From Maribacter spongiicola (lineage in GTDB: Bacteria > Bacteroidota > Bacteroidia > Flavobacteriales > Flavobacteriaceae): DNA of 64,000 bases. Location of the stretch: positions 1,019,098-1,083,097 of the forward strand of contig NZ_SOAY01000010.1 in NCBI RefSeq assembly GCF_004364165.1, written 5' to 3'. The notes beneath the pieces are model-generated. The model made no database searches and was not told the DNA's origin. It worked only from the letters and a program-made list of their open reading frames with translations. A program made the translations under genes and the position numbers. How positions within the stretch are numbered: the first letter of the stretch is position 1; each line of letters opens with the position of its first letter. Of the stretch, positions 46,738 to 56,900 are shown piece by piece.

Positions 46738-47259
46738 TTATTTTCTGGTAGCGTAAACTATATAATACCTTGGGGTGAATAATCGTAGAAAAGGTCTAAA
46801 CCCTATTTTTTTAACAGGATGAGCCCATTTCTGAGAATCTTGAATTACCCAACCTGCTTTCTCTAATAACCAATCGAATTGCCAATCTTCAAACTCATGG
46901 TAATGTCTATCCCATTTATCAGTTTTACTTCTGTAAGCAGGGGAAAACCATAATTTTAGCGGTATGCTGGCAACTAATTTAGTAGCCTTGGTATTAGATA
47001 ATAAGTTTAGCGGAGCTAAAAGATGTTCAAAAATTTCGAATGCAGTAATTACTTCAGCGTCAGTATTAGTTACTGTGCCATAATCGATATCTAAATCTTC
47101 ACCTTCGGTATTCGCAACAGAATAACCGTCTTCTTTCATTATTTTGGCGAATGGATTATCGACACCTAAATCTAAAATTGATTCGTCGGTGGTAATATGT
47201 TTGCGTAAAAAATGAAGTGTATGCTTATATCGTTTGTTTGGAAAGCTGTTTTCGTACAT
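46738..47259 (-). CDS. SAM-dependent methyltransferase-like protein
   Basis: A 173-residue class I methyltransferase-like fold. The SAM motif I is degenerate: ILDLGVDNPFA (near 28-38) lacks the usual GxGxG, but ITAFEIFEHLLAPLN (near 70-84) is the common methyltransferase motif II/III region. It may be active on a lipid or glycan, or be a degenerate relative. It starts 2 bases after the ketoacyl-synthase stop and 15 bases before the glycosyltransferase, so all three are one operon. Confidence 0.75.
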   Translation of the reverse strand: MYENSFPNKRYKHTLHFLRKHITTDESILDLGVDNPFAKIMKEDGYSVANTEGEDLDIDYGTVTNTDAEVITAFEIFEHLLAPLNLLSNTKATKLVASIPLKLWFSPAYRSKTDKWDRHYHEFEDWQFDWLLEKAGWVIQDSQKWAHPVKKIGFRPFLRLFTPRYYIVYATRK

Positions 47260-47261
47260 GT

Positions 47262-48320
47262 TTAGATTCTGTATACCATTGCATTGACGTTCATTCCGGC
47301 GCCAACACTAGCAAATATAACAACATCTCCCTTTTTAATTTCCTGATTTTCTAATTTCCCGTTTTTTACTAGGTCGTATAACGTGGGTATGGTCGCTACA
47401 GAGCTATTGCCTAACTTTGAAATACTCATTGGCATAACACCTTCTGGCATTTCTTTACCGTAAATTTTGTAGAAGCGTTTTACGATTGCCTCATCCATTT
47501 TTTCATTGGCTTGGTGAATAAATATCTTTTTTACTTCGTCAATGTTAATACCACTATCGTCTAGACATGATGCCATCGCCGCAGGAACATTGGTAACCGC
47601 AAATTCATATATTTTTCTACCATGCATTTTAATGTAGAATTTCTTTTTTTCATCGTCCTTGTCATAGGTTTCTCCGAAAAATAGAAAATTAGCTTCATCA
47701 TTAGCGTAAGTAGCAGACTCGTGTGCTATTATTTCGCCACCATCATCAGATTTTTCAACCACCGCAGCACCAGCGCCATCAGAATATATCATAGAATCGC
47801 GGTCGAAATCATCTACTATTCTTGATAAGGTTTCAGCACCAATAACCAAGCATCTTTTTGCAATACCACTCTTAATAAAAGCATTGGCTTGTATCATACC
47901 TTCGAGCCAACCTGGGCAGCCAAAGATTAAATCGTAAGCAACACACTTCGGATTCTTAATCTGTAATTGGTGTTTTACTCTAGTAGCTAAACTAGGTAAT
48001 GTATCGCCTTGAATATACCCGTCTTTTAAGTCCCCAAAATTATGGGCAACAATAATATAGTCTAATGTTTCTTTGTCTATGCTAGCATTTTCAATTGCCT
48101 TTTCAGCAGCGAAAAAAGCCAAGTTAGATGTGGTGTATTCTTGGGGAGCATATCTTCTTTCTTCTATACCGGTAATAGCTTTGAACTTTTCAATAATGAC
48201 CTCATTATTATGTTTAAAAGTAGTTCCGTCTAAATTTAGAAAATTATGATTATTGAAATCTTTATTGGTAACTTTTAATTCAGGTATATAGCTTCCTGTT
48301 CCCGTAATTGATATGCTCAT
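47262..48320 (-). CDS. 3-oxoacyl-ACP synthase III (FabH-like) family protein
   Basis: A thiolase-fold condensing enzyme of 352 residues. The catalytic triad is complete: Cys135 in IFGCPGWLEG, His in FIHQANEKM (near 268), and Asn in LGNSSVATIP (near 300). I use ATG at 48318-48320 (MSISITGTGSYIPEL), since the longer frame upstream adds 27 hydrophobic residues without family features. It starts a minus-strand operon with a methyltransferase and a glycosyltransferase, which suggests a specialised lipid or pigment product rather than housekeeping fatty-acid synthesis; this is inferred from context. Confidence 0.88.
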   Translation of the reverse strand: MSISITGTGSYIPELKVTNKDFNNHNFLNLDGTTFKHNNEVIIEKFKAITGIEERRYAPQEYTTSNLAFFAAEKAIENASIDKETLDYIIVAHNFGDLKDGYIQGDTLPSLATRVKHQLQIKNPKCVAYDLIFGCPGWLEGMIQANAFIKSGIAKRCLVIGAETLSRIVDDFDRDSMIYSDGAGAAVVEKSDDGGEIIAHESATYANDEANFLFFGETYDKDDEKKKFYIKMHGRKIYEFAVTNVPAAMASCLDDSGINIDEVKKIFIHQANEKMDEAIVKRFYKIYGKEMPEGVMPMSISKLGNSSVATIPTLYDLVKNGKLENQEIKKGDVVIFASVGAGMNVNAMVYRI

Positions 48321-48428
48321 TTTTAATAATTGAATTGTAACCGAATTTAAGCAAATTGTTAAAATATAATATGCATGCATAGTAAAATTTACGATGCTCA
48401 ATGAAGATTGTTGAAAGTAAGCTTCATT

Positions 48429-48460
48429 AAAAAAGCCTTTTCGATTTCTCGAAAAGGCTT
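48429..48460 (-). terminator. Terminator downstream of gcvP
   Basis: Arms AAGCCTTTTCGA (48433-48444) and TCGAAAAGGCTT (48449-48460) with loop TTTC; on the minus strand a run of T follows. Confidence 0.85.
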
Positions 48461-48481
48461 GCTAGTATAGGTTTAGAGGGT

Positions 48482-51334
48482 TTATTCAGCTTCCATATAC
48501 GCTTCAATTGGTGCGCATGTGCAAATTAAATTACGGTCTCCATAAGCATCGTCAACTCTACGTACCGTAGGCCAAAATTTATTTTCGGCAATATATGGTA
48601 ACGGGAAAGTTGCTTTTTGTCTTGAGTACGGTAATTGCCAATCATCTGTTGTGGCCATTTCTAAAGTATGCGGTGCATTCTTAAGTACATTGTTTGGTTC
48701 GTCAGTTTTAGATTCATCTATCTCTGCTCGAATAGATACCATAGCTTCACAGAATCTATCTAGCTCTGCTAAGTTTTCACTTTCCGTTGGTTCTATCATC
48801 ACCGTTCCTGCAACAGGAAAGGATACGGTTGGTGCGTGAAAACCATAGTCCATAAGTCGTTTGGCAATATCGGTCACCTCAATTCCATTTTGTTTAAATG
48901 GTCTACAGTCCAATATCATTTCGTGGGCTGCTCTACCTTTTTCACCTGTATACAAAACATCGAACTTACCTTCAAGTTTGTGCTTAATATAATTGGCGTT
49001 CAGTATGGCAATTTTTGTAGAATGTGTTAAGCCATATTCACCCAGCATTTTAATATATCCGTAAGAAATAAGGCATACCAATGAGCTTCCCCATGGTGCT
49101 GCTGAAATTGCGGTTATGGCATCTTTGCCGCCGGTTTTTATTACTGGGTTGCTTGGTAGAAATGGTACAAGTTGTGGTGCCACGCATATTGGTCCTACAC
49201 CTGGTCCGCCACCTCCATGTGGTATAGCGAATGTTTTATGTAAGTTTAGGTGACAAACGTCTGCGCCAATAGTAGCCGGGTTCGTTAAGCCAACTTGTGC
49301 ATTCATGTTTGCACCATCCATATAAACTTGACCACCGTGATCATGAATTAATTGTGTGATTTTCTTTATCGATGATTCGAATACGCCATGTGTAGATGGG
49401 TATGTGATCATTAACGCAGCCAAGTTGTCTGAATGTAATAATGCTTTTTCTTCTAAATCGGCAACATCGATATTTCCTTTTTCATCAGTTTTTGTTACCA
49501 CAACCTTCATACCTGCCATAACAGCAGAAGCTGGGTTGGTACCGTGTGCTGATGAAGGAATCAAGCATATGTTTCTATGAGATTCCCCTCTAGATTCATG
49601 GTATGCTCTAATAACCATCAACCCTGCATATTCACCTTGTGCACCAGAATTTGGTTGTAACGAAGTATCTGCGAAACCAGTGATTGTAGAAAGGTCTTTT
49701 GCCAATTCGCGTAAAATAATTTGATAGCCTTCTGCTTGTTGAACTGGTACAAATGGATGAATGTTTCCCCAGTTCGATGAGCTTAATGGCAACATTTCAC
49801 TTGCGGCATTCAATTTCATGGTACAGCTACCTAGTGAAATCATGCTATGGTTTAAAGCTAAATCTTTACGCTCCAACTTTTTAATATAACGCATTAACTC
49901 TGTCTCTGAATGGTAAGAGTTAAATACCTTATTTTCCATGAAAGTAGTAGTACGTTGATTATTTTCTGGTATTGAAGTTGAATTCAATAAACTGCTAACC
50001 TCAGATGCAGTTTTGCCAAGTGCTTCAGAGAAAATGGCAATAATCTGATTTAAGTCTTCTAACGATGTCGCTTCGTTTATAGCTATTGAAATAGTTTCAT
50101 TATCTACGTAGCAAAAATTAACTTCATTTGCTTCTGCAATTGGGCGTACTTTACTTGAATTTGCTTTTACCGTTATAGTATCGAAATAGGCAGTATTTAG
50201 TTGGTATAGCCCTAAATTTTCAAGAGCATCAGCCAAAGTAACGGCCGTGGAATGAATTTTAGTTGCGATATAGGTAAGGCCTTTCGGGCCGTGATATACG
50301 CCATACATACCTGCCATTACAGCCAATAAGACTTGAGCTGTACAAATGTTAGAGGTTGCCTTGTCTCTTTTAATATGTTGCTCTCTGGTCTGCAATGCCA
50401 TACGTAATGCAGGTTTGCCATCGGTGTCTTTTGTAAGACCGATTATTCTACCAGGTATACTTCTTTTATATTCATCTTTAGTGGCAAAGAAAGCTGCATG
50501 CGGACCACCATAACCTAACGGAATTCCGAAACGCTGGGTAGTACCGACAACTACATCTACACCGAAATCGCCCGGTGGGGTCAATAAAACCAAACTCATG
50601 ATATCAGCGGCTACCGCAACTTTAATATCATTTTCTTTTGCTTTAGCGACAAAACTGGAGTAGTCATATACTTGTCCATATTTGCCCGGGTATTGTAATA
50701 ATACACCGTAAAAATCAGTACCAAAATCAAACTCTTCATGATTGCCAACCACCAACTCTATACCTAAAGGAATAGAACGGGTTTTTAAAAGCGATAACGT
50801 TTGTGGTAATATTTCTTCTGATACAAAGAATTTTACTACATCGTTCTTCTTTTGATCTCGACTTCTTACATCAAAAAGCATTGTCATTGCCTCGGCTGCT
50901 GCCGTACTTTCGTCAAGTAGCGAAGCATTGGCCAATTCCATACCTGTTAAATCGGCAACTATGGTTTGGAAATTTAATAGCGCTTCTAGTCTACCTTGTG
51001 CTATTTCTGCTTGATACGGAGTATAGGCGGTATACCATCCCGGATTTTCGAGAATATTTCTTTTAATTACCGAAGGGGTCAAACTTTCATGATAACCTAA
51101 ACCAATATAAGTTCTAAAAACTTTATTCTTTTTAGATAAAGCCTCGGTGTGTGCAAGAAATTTATGCTCACTCATAGGCGCATCTAATTTCAAAGGCTGC
51201 TTTAGGCGAATATGATCCGGTATGGTCTCACTAATTAGTTGTTCCAAATTTTCAACACCGACAGTGTTGAACATGGTATTTAAATCTTCTTCCCTAATGC
51301 CGATATGGCGCAGAGCAAACACGTCAGTCTTCAT
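48482..51334 (-). CDS. gcvP: Glycine dehydrogenase (decarboxylating), P-protein
   Basis: The PLP-dependent decarboxylase of the glycine cleavage system. It is the single-chain form (950 residues), two fused homologous halves. The PLP lysine lies in CHLNLHKTFAIPHGGGGPG (near 697-715), in the C-terminal half. The N-terminal half shows FLGLGYHESLTP-type features (YIGLGYHESLTPSVIKRNI). Both are intact. gcvT and gcvH are not in the window, so the genes are scattered as usual in Flavobacteriia. Monocistronic, with a strong terminator. Confidence 0.97.
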   Translation of the reverse strand: MKTDVFALRHIGIREEDLNTMFNTVGVENLEQLISETIPDHIRLKQPLKLDAPMSEHKFLAHTEALSKKNKVFRTYIGLGYHESLTPSVIKRNILENPGWYTAYTPYQAEIAQGRLEALLNFQTIVADLTGMELANASLLDESTAAAEAMTMLFDVRSRDQKKNDVVKFFVSEEILPQTLSLLKTRSIPLGIELVVGNHEEFDFGTDFYGVLLQYPGKYGQVYDYSSFVAKAKENDIKVAVAADIMSLVLLTPPGDFGVDVVVGTTQRFGIPLGYGGPHAAFFATKDEYKRSIPGRIIGLTKDTDGKPALRMALQTREQHIKRDKATSNICTAQVLLAVMAGMYGVYHGPKGLTYIATKIHSTAVTLADALENLGLYQLNTAYFDTITVKANSSKVRPIAEANEVNFCYVDNETISIAINEATSLEDLNQIIAIFSEALGKTASEVSSLLNSTSIPENNQRTTTFMENKVFNSYHSETELMRYIKKLERKDLALNHSMISLGSCTMKLNAASEMLPLSSSNWGNIHPFVPVQQAEGYQIILRELAKDLSTITGFADTSLQPNSGAQGEYAGLMVIRAYHESRGESHRNICLIPSSAHGTNPASAVMAGMKVVVTKTDEKGNIDVADLEEKALLHSDNLAALMITYPSTHGVFESSIKKITQLIHDHGGQVYMDGANMNAQVGLTNPATIGADVCHLNLHKTFAIPHGGGGPGVGPICVAPQLVPFLPSNPVIKTGGKDAITAISAAPWGSSLVCLISYGYIKMLGEYGLTHSTKIAILNANYIKHKLEGKFDVLYTGEKGRAAHEMILDCRPFKQNGIEVTDIAKRLMDYGFHAPTVSFPVAGTVMIEPTESENLAELDRFCEAMVSIRAEIDESKTDEPNNVLKNAPHTLEMATTDDWQLPYSRQKATFPLPYIAENKFWPTVRRVDDAYGDRNLICTCAPIEAYMEAE

Positions 51335-51452
51335 AGATACTAATTGTTATATAATGTGTAAAATTACCACTTTTATGTGTTTAAATTAGGGTTGTAAGTT
51401 GTTCAACTATTGAAAGTTTTTAACCAAAGCTAAAGGTTATAAACACTTTAGC

Positions 51453-51460
51453 TACTTTTG
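51453..51460 (+). promoter_or_regulatory. -7 box (TACTTTTG) of the UbiA-like gene
   Basis: TACTTTTG matches TAnnTTTG and ends 4 bases before the ATG at 51465, so the transcript would be leaderless or nearly so. Confidence 0.6.
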
Positions 51461-51464
51461 TTTA

Positions 51465-52298
51465 ATGAGCTTAATCAACAAGATATTTGATTTTTATCTC
51501 GATGCCAGTATACACGTTGCCTTAGGTATCTTTAGTTTGGTACATGTAACTGCACTTACCTTAAACATAAATGTGCCTCTTGAGCTTTATTTTTTTATTT
51601 TTTTCGGGTCGATAAGCTGTTATAATTTTGTGAAATTCGGAGTTGAGGCCGAGAAATATATTCTTGTTGCCAATACGTATCAAAAAAACATACAATTTTT
51701 TAGTTTTGGATGCCTTCTTGTTGCAGGTTATCAATTGTTTTTTCTTTCGGAAAGAGTATTTGTAGGATTATTGATTTTAGCGGCTATTACCGGATTGTAT
51801 GCGTTACCTGTTTTGCCGAAGAATAAGAATTTTAGAAGCTTTAGCGGATTAAAAATATTAATAGTTGCCGCAGTTTGGGCAGGTACAACGGTAATTTTAC
51901 CCGCAATATCTCAATTAGATACTATCTCTTGGAATGTGAAGATAGAAACTTTTCAACGTTTTCTTTTTGTACTGATACTATTGGTACCTTTTGAAATACG
52001 AGATCTGAAATATGATAATGATGAATTGAAAACATTACCACAACGAGTAGGGGTAAAAGGGGCGAAAATGATTGGTTACGGGTGGACAATTCTATTCTAC
52101 TTAATCACCTTTCTAAAAACAGATTTAGATAGTACACACATTTTAGTCAAAACAATGCTGTTCTTAGTTTTATTGATAGTGATTTATAAGACGAAATTAA
52201 ACCAAAAGAAATATTTTTCCTCTTTTTGGGTAGAGGCAATTCCGTTGCTTTGGTGGTTGTTTTTTATAGTAAGTAAAAAGTGTATTATTTTGCTTTAG
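51465..52298 (+). CDS. UbiA-like prenyltransferase family membrane protein
   Basis: A 277-residue membrane protein with about eight hydrophobic segments. The second UbiA motif is recognisable: FEIRDLKYDNDELKTLPQRV (near 175-194), with DxxYD and the following KTLPxRxG. The first Asp-rich motif, NxxxD, is degenerate (CYNFVKFGVEAEK near 50-62), so substrate binding may differ. The substrate is unknown. Its last 14 bases overlap the convergent anti-sigma-like gene. Confidence 0.78.
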   Translation: MSLINKIFDFYLDASIHVALGIFSLVHVTALTLNINVPLELYFFIFFGSISCYNFVKFGVEAEKYILVANTYQKNIQFFSFGCLLVAGYQLFFLSERVFVGLLILAAITGLYALPVLPKNKNFRSFSGLKILIVAAVWAGTTVILPAISQLDTISWNVKIETFQRFLFVLILLVPFEIRDLKYDNDELKTLPQRVGVKGAKMIGYGWTILFYLITFLKTDLDSTHILVKTMLFLVLLIVIYKTKLNQKKYFSSFWVEAIPLLWWLFFIVSKKCIILL

Positions 52299-52515
52299 AA
52301 AAAGTTTCTTTCATTTTCTTTTTTTCCTCATCAGACAATACAGCTAGTCGTGCTTGATTGCAAAGCGATGTTAATTTCGTATTGTCTTTGCTGTGCTTTG
52401 CACAGGTTTTACATAATAGTAAGTGAAACTTTAATTTTATTTTTTCCCAACCCGTAGCTTCTTTGTATTGTGCTTTATCACAAATATTTGCTGCCTTTTC
52501 ACATGAAATCATCAT
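52285..52515 (-). CDS. Small zinc-binding anti-sigma-like protein
   Basis: A 76-residue protein. ATG ATG at 52510-52515 is chosen; a longer frame overlaps the sigma gene. The HLLLCKTCAKH segment gives the H-x3-C-x2-C of zinc-anti-sigma (ZAS) domains, with an upstream Cys (CEKAANICDKA). It has no membrane segment, so it would be a cytoplasmic anti-sigma factor. It lies 2 bases after the ECF sigma gene and is presumably its regulator. Confidence 0.78.
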   Translation of the reverse strand: MMISCEKAANICDKAQYKEATGWEKIKLKFHLLLCKTCAKHSKDNTKLTSLCNQARLAVLSDEEKKKMKETFSKAK

Positions 52516-52517
52516 AA

Positions 52518-53072
52518 CTAAAACCAATTTTGATTTAAACAACCCATTAAGCCTGTTCTGGCCCTATGTATCATTACCCAGAGGTTAGACGCATTTATTC
52601 CTAATGCATTACAAATATCTTCAGTTTCCATGCCTTCAATAGTTTTCATGGTAAAAACCTGAGCTTGCTTTTTAGGTAATTTTGATATGCAGTTTTGAAT
52701 CGCAAGACCTAATTCTTCATTTTCAAGAGCGTCATTTTCAAAATTGCTATTAGGATCGGCAATACGCTCTTCTAACCAATCACCTTCAGCGTCTGTTTGC
52801 GAACTGTAACTCATGCGAACCTCTGCCTTGCCTTTTTTTGAATTTATTTTGCGGTAGTGGTCAATTACCTTACGTTTTAATATGGCTATTAACCACGTGC
52901 GTTCTGCTGCATCGCCTTTGAAATTTTTTGCAGATTTTAATCCCGCTATAAAAGTATCTTGAACAAGATCTTTCGCGATTTCTGTATCACTTACTCTTGT
53001 TACGGCGTAATTGAAGAGGTAGTCTGCATAGAGATCTACCCATTTATCAGGATTTAGGCTGTTTGTTTCCAT
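52518..53072 (-). CDS. ECF RNA polymerase sigma factor
   Basis: A 184-residue sigma-70 family protein with only regions 2 and 4. Region 2 contains LVQDTFIAGLKSAKNF and RTWLIAILKRKVIDHYRK (near 36-76); region 4 is the HTH around CISKLPKKQAQVFTMKTIEGMETEDICNALG (near 129-160). The target regulon is unknown. It is co-transcribed with a zinc anti-sigma-like gene. A TACTTTTG box on the minus strand (53089-53096) lies 17 bases upstream and is part of a perfect inverted repeat with the promoter of the divergent rhodanese gene. Confidence 0.93.
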   Translation of the reverse strand: METNSLNPDKWVDLYADYLFNYAVTRVSDTEIAKDLVQDTFIAGLKSAKNFKGDAAERTWLIAILKRKVIDHYRKINSKKGKAEVRMSYSSQTDAEGDWLEERIADPNSNFENDALENEELGLAIQNCISKLPKKQAQVFTMKTIEGMETEDICNALGINASNLWVMIHRARTGLMGCLNQNWF

Positions 53073-53088
53073 TTTATAATCTGCTCTT

Positions 53089-53126
53089 CAAAAGTAATTT
53101 AATTTTGTGTATTATGATTACTTTTG
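53089..53126. promoter_or_regulatory. Symmetrical divergent promoters (inverted repeat CAAAAGTAAT / ATTACTTTTG)
   Basis: CAAAAGTAAT at 53089-53098 and its exact complement ATTACTTTTG at 53117-53126 each contain a TACTTTTG box (7/8 positions TAnnTTTG, exact) pointing outwards, to the ECF sigma gene and the rhodanese gene. The arms are separated by 18 bases. Either both are plain housekeeping promoters or the repeat is a regulator's operator. Confidence 0.65.
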
Positions 53127-53144
53127 AGTATAAACACTTATGTA

Positions 53145-53498
53145 ATGAAGAATATACTTTTTTTCGTTTTGATACTTAGCTCACATTTTGTTTTGGCGCA
53201 AATAGTATCGCAACCAATTGTTGAATTTGAAGGCTTCGATGAAACAAAAGCAATATTACTTGATGTAAGAACACCAGAAGAATATGCTGCTGGTTGTATT
53301 AATGGAGCTCTGAATATGAATTGGTTGTCAAGCGAGTTCAACCAAAAAGTAGCATCACTCGATAAAACCAAAAAGATTTATGTTTATTGTAAAAAAGGCG
53401 GTAGAAGCTTAAAGTCTCAAGCAAGACTTCTCGAACTCGGATTTAAAAATGTAGTGGATTTAGAAGGTGGCTATGATGCATATTTGGCTAAAAAATAA
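53145..53498 (+). CDS. Periplasmic rhodanese-like sulfurtransferase
   Basis: A 117-residue single-domain rhodanese. A signal peptide is present (1-19, SHFVLAQ), then the typical ILLDVRTPEEYAAGCINGALNM (near 41-62) and the active-site loop YCKKGGRSL (Cys near 89). The loop is CKKGGRS, 6 residues from Cys to Ser, fitting the sulfurtransferase class. I use ATG at 53145; an upstream TTG (53124) is unlikely. It is divergent from the ECF sigma gene. Confidence 0.88.
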   Translation: MKNILFFVLILSSHFVLAQIVSQPIVEFEGFDETKAILLDVRTPEEYAAGCINGALNMNWLSSEFNQKVASLDKTKKIYVYCKKGGRSLKSQARLLELGFKNVVDLEGGYDAYLAKK

Positions 53499-53524
53499 TT
53501 TAGAAGAGCATTTTAATCCCCCTA

Positions 53525-53938
53525 TTAATTTTTATTCATTACCAATTCAGCCAGAATTTTTGTCAACTGAGGTTCTCGTATAGGTTTAATAATATAATCT
53601 GATACCTCTTTTATATTTTTCGTCTTTTCAAAATCTACTAAATCTACTGAAGAGGATAAGATGTAAATGGTTATTTTCTTGACAACTTCGGGTATTATTT
53701 TAGTGTATTCATCCATAAATCTATACCCGTCCATTACCGGCATATTTACATCTAAAAAAATGACATCTGGTAATTTGTCAAGATTGTCTAAGTTTTCATT
53801 AAAAAAGGTCATAGCTTCGGCACCATCTGTAAATGGCATTATGTTACCAACAGATTTATGGGCCTCTAATGTATGAAGTATGGTGTATTGAAAAACTTCA
53901 TCATCATCTATTATGCAAACATTTATACTTTTGTCCAT
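53525..53938 (-). CDS. Single-domain response regulator
   Basis: A 137-residue receiver with no output domain. Acidic pocket D11-D12, phosphorylation site Asp63 in VIFLDVNMPVMDG, the T/S of ILSSSVD (near 94-100) and Lys of YIIKPIRE (near 115-122) are all present. It starts 7 bases after the stop of the large PAS histidine kinase, so it is probably that kinase's partner, passing phosphate or binding another protein. Confidence 0.93.
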   Translation of the reverse strand: MDKSINVCIIDDDEVFQYTILHTLEAHKSVGNIMPFTDGAEAMTFFNENLDNLDKLPDVIFLDVNMPVMDGYRFMDEYTKIIPEVVKKITIYILSSSVDLVDFEKTKNIKEVSDYIIKPIREPQLTKILAELVMNKN

Positions 53939-53945
53939 CTATTTA

Positions 53946-56900
53946 TTAGTTTAAGGTGATGAAAAATGTGGTGCCCACATTAACTTCACTTTCCGCCGAA
54001 ATTGAGCCGTTCATTGCTACTATTTGTGCTTTGGTTAAAAATAAACCAACCCCCCTTGCATCTGGGTGTTTATGAAATACTTTATTAAGTCCGAATAATT
54101 TATCACCGTAATTTTTCATGTCTATACCTAATCCGTTATCCTTAAATTCTAAAGTTGTTTTTCCATTTACCACATTCGAAATTATTAAAATTTCGGGTGC
54201 TCTGTCAGGAGCTTTATATTTTAAAGAATTACTAATTAGATTTAGAAATACACTTTCCAAATATATGGGGTTATACAGTACGTTTTCAATTTTAGAAAAA
54301 TCATATTTTATAATGGCACCTGTATTCATTATTTCAGCAGCTAGGATCTCTTTTGTTTTGCTTAAGGTTTGTTCAAAGTAAAGGTTTTCTTTGATCCCGC
54401 CAGCGTTGTGTTTAACTGTTATGGTTTCGATCAGGGTATTTAGTGTTTCTGTTAAATGATGTATTACAATTTCGAATTTTTCAAAAATTTCTACTTTTTT
54501 ACTTTCGCTCTCTGAATTTTTAAATAAACCGAGCAATGCATTTAAATTACTAACAGGAGACCTTAAATTATGAGATGTAATATGATTAAATTCTGCTAAT
54601 TGTTCATTTTTGGAAGTCAAAATGATTGTTGATTCTTCTAAATTTTTATTTGCTTTTATGATTTTTTGCTGAGCTTCTACCTGTTCAGTAATATCTTGAC
54701 TTGATCCAATAAGTTCAACAACATCACCTGCTTCATTTAGTAACACGGCGCCAATAATTTCTATAGTTCTTATGTTACCGTTATCTCTAATTATTCTGTG
54801 TTGAAATTTATCAAAGTTTTTAGAGTCAAGAATTTTTTCAATTTCAGAAATGACCTTGTCTCTGTCATCTGGGTGTACCCTATCTAAATAGGTTTTAAAA
54901 TCTAAGTGCGTATTTTTATTAAAATCCAAAATTTTCAACAGGTTTGCCGACTTTTCCATTATGTCGTTCACAATATCCCATTTCCAATGCCCAAGGCTAG
55001 ATAGTTGCTCGGCAAAATTTAAAAGTTGGTTTTTTTCTATTAAATCTTGTTCTCTTCTTATGCGATCTGTAACGTCTTGTGCGGTACCTATCATTTCTAA
55101 TATATTTCCTTGTCGGTCTTTTATAACCTCTGCTAAAAGCTCAATAGAACGAATGTTTCCATTGGTTAAAACAATTCGGAATGACAGTATAGTTTTGCTG
55201 GTTTTAGCTTTAACAATGGTCTCTAATTCTTTTTTTATCCTATTAGTATCATCTGTATGTACTCTTGATAAAAATAAATCCATATCTATTGGATGGCCCG
55301 GCTCTATATCATAAATCTTGTACAGATTGTCTGACCAATTAGACGTGCCTGTATTCGGGTTCCATTGCCAAGACCCCATTAGTGCCATTTCTTCGGTAAA
55401 AGAGAGTAATTGGTTTTTCTCTTTAATTAGTTGTTCTGCTTTTACACGGCTTGTAATGTCTTGGCTAGTGCCTTTAAATAAGATAATATTACCTTCTTGA
55501 TCAGTAATAGCTTGACCTATAACCTCTACCGTTTTAGTTGTTTCGTTATTTAATTTTAAACGGAATATTATTTTTTCAAACTTCTTATCAATAAAAATTT
55601 GGTTTTTTAACTCTTGAACGACCCTGATATCTTCTGGGTGAATGCGAGAGAGTATGGTTTCTATATGTAATGAACAGCCAATTTCAAATTCATAAATTCT
55701 GTAATGGTTGTCTGACCATTTAATTTCTTTAGTTTTTGGGTTCCACTGCCAAGAACCAATATTCGCTATTTTTTCTGCAAAATTAAATTGATCATTTTTT
55801 TGTAATAATTCTAATTCTTTTCTTTTTACCTCAGTTATATCTTGGCACGTGCCAGACATTTTTAATACTTCACCTTGGTTATTACGATCTATTTGACCTA
55901 CAGTTTTAATAGTTTTTACACTACCATCGTTTAATTGAATTTTATAAGTTGATTCAGGGAATTTGCCAGTTAACATGGCGTTTTCTAGGCTAGAAACTAC
56001 CCTTTCTCTATCTTCATCATGTATATAGCTAATGTAAGTTTCAAAGGTTAAATCGTCACTTTTGTCATGACCGTATATAGCGTGTAAGTTATCTGACCAA
56101 TACACTTTGTTTGTAGGTGTGTCCCATTGCCAATACCCTATCATAGCCAATTTTTCGGCAAAGTTTAGCTGTTGATTTTTTTTTGTAAGTTCAAACTCTC
56201 TAGATTCATTTTCTGTAATATCGAGGCATGTTCCCAGTAATTCTTGCGAACCATCATTTTCGTTTATCGTTACCTTACCGATAATTTGAATAATTTTTAT
56301 AGAGTTATTACGATGAATAATTCTATGTGTAAAGTCATAAAATTGATGATCAGTAATAGATTGGTCTATTTTTTCTTTTACAAATGCTTTGTCATCTGGG
56401 TGAACTTTATTGAAATACGAACTAAATGATAATTTATCGGTTTTTGGTTGGTCGAAAATTTGAAAAAGGTTGTCTGACCAAAAAACATCATTTGTTTCGG
56501 GTTTATATCTCCAATAACCCATTGTGGTTAGATGCTCAGTAAAATTAAGTAATTGGTTTTTTTCTATTAGTTCATGTTCAATTTTTACTTTATTGGTAAT
56601 ATCGAGTGCAGTGCCTATTAATTCTTTACTATTACTTATTTTATTTGATACGAGATCTGCAGTTATCTCTAGTGTTCTAACACAGCCATTTCTGGTGATA
56701 AGTCGGTGAATGAAGGTGTGCTTTATACCATTTTTTTGTACACATTTTAAAGCCTCATCAACATGCGATTTGTCTTCTGGGTGTATTCTGGCGTAAAGAA
56801 CTTCGAAACTCATGGGTTCCCCATATTCAAAATCTGTTATCTTGTATAGATTTTCTGACCATTTAAACGCACCTGTTTTTGTATTCAATTGCCATGTGCC

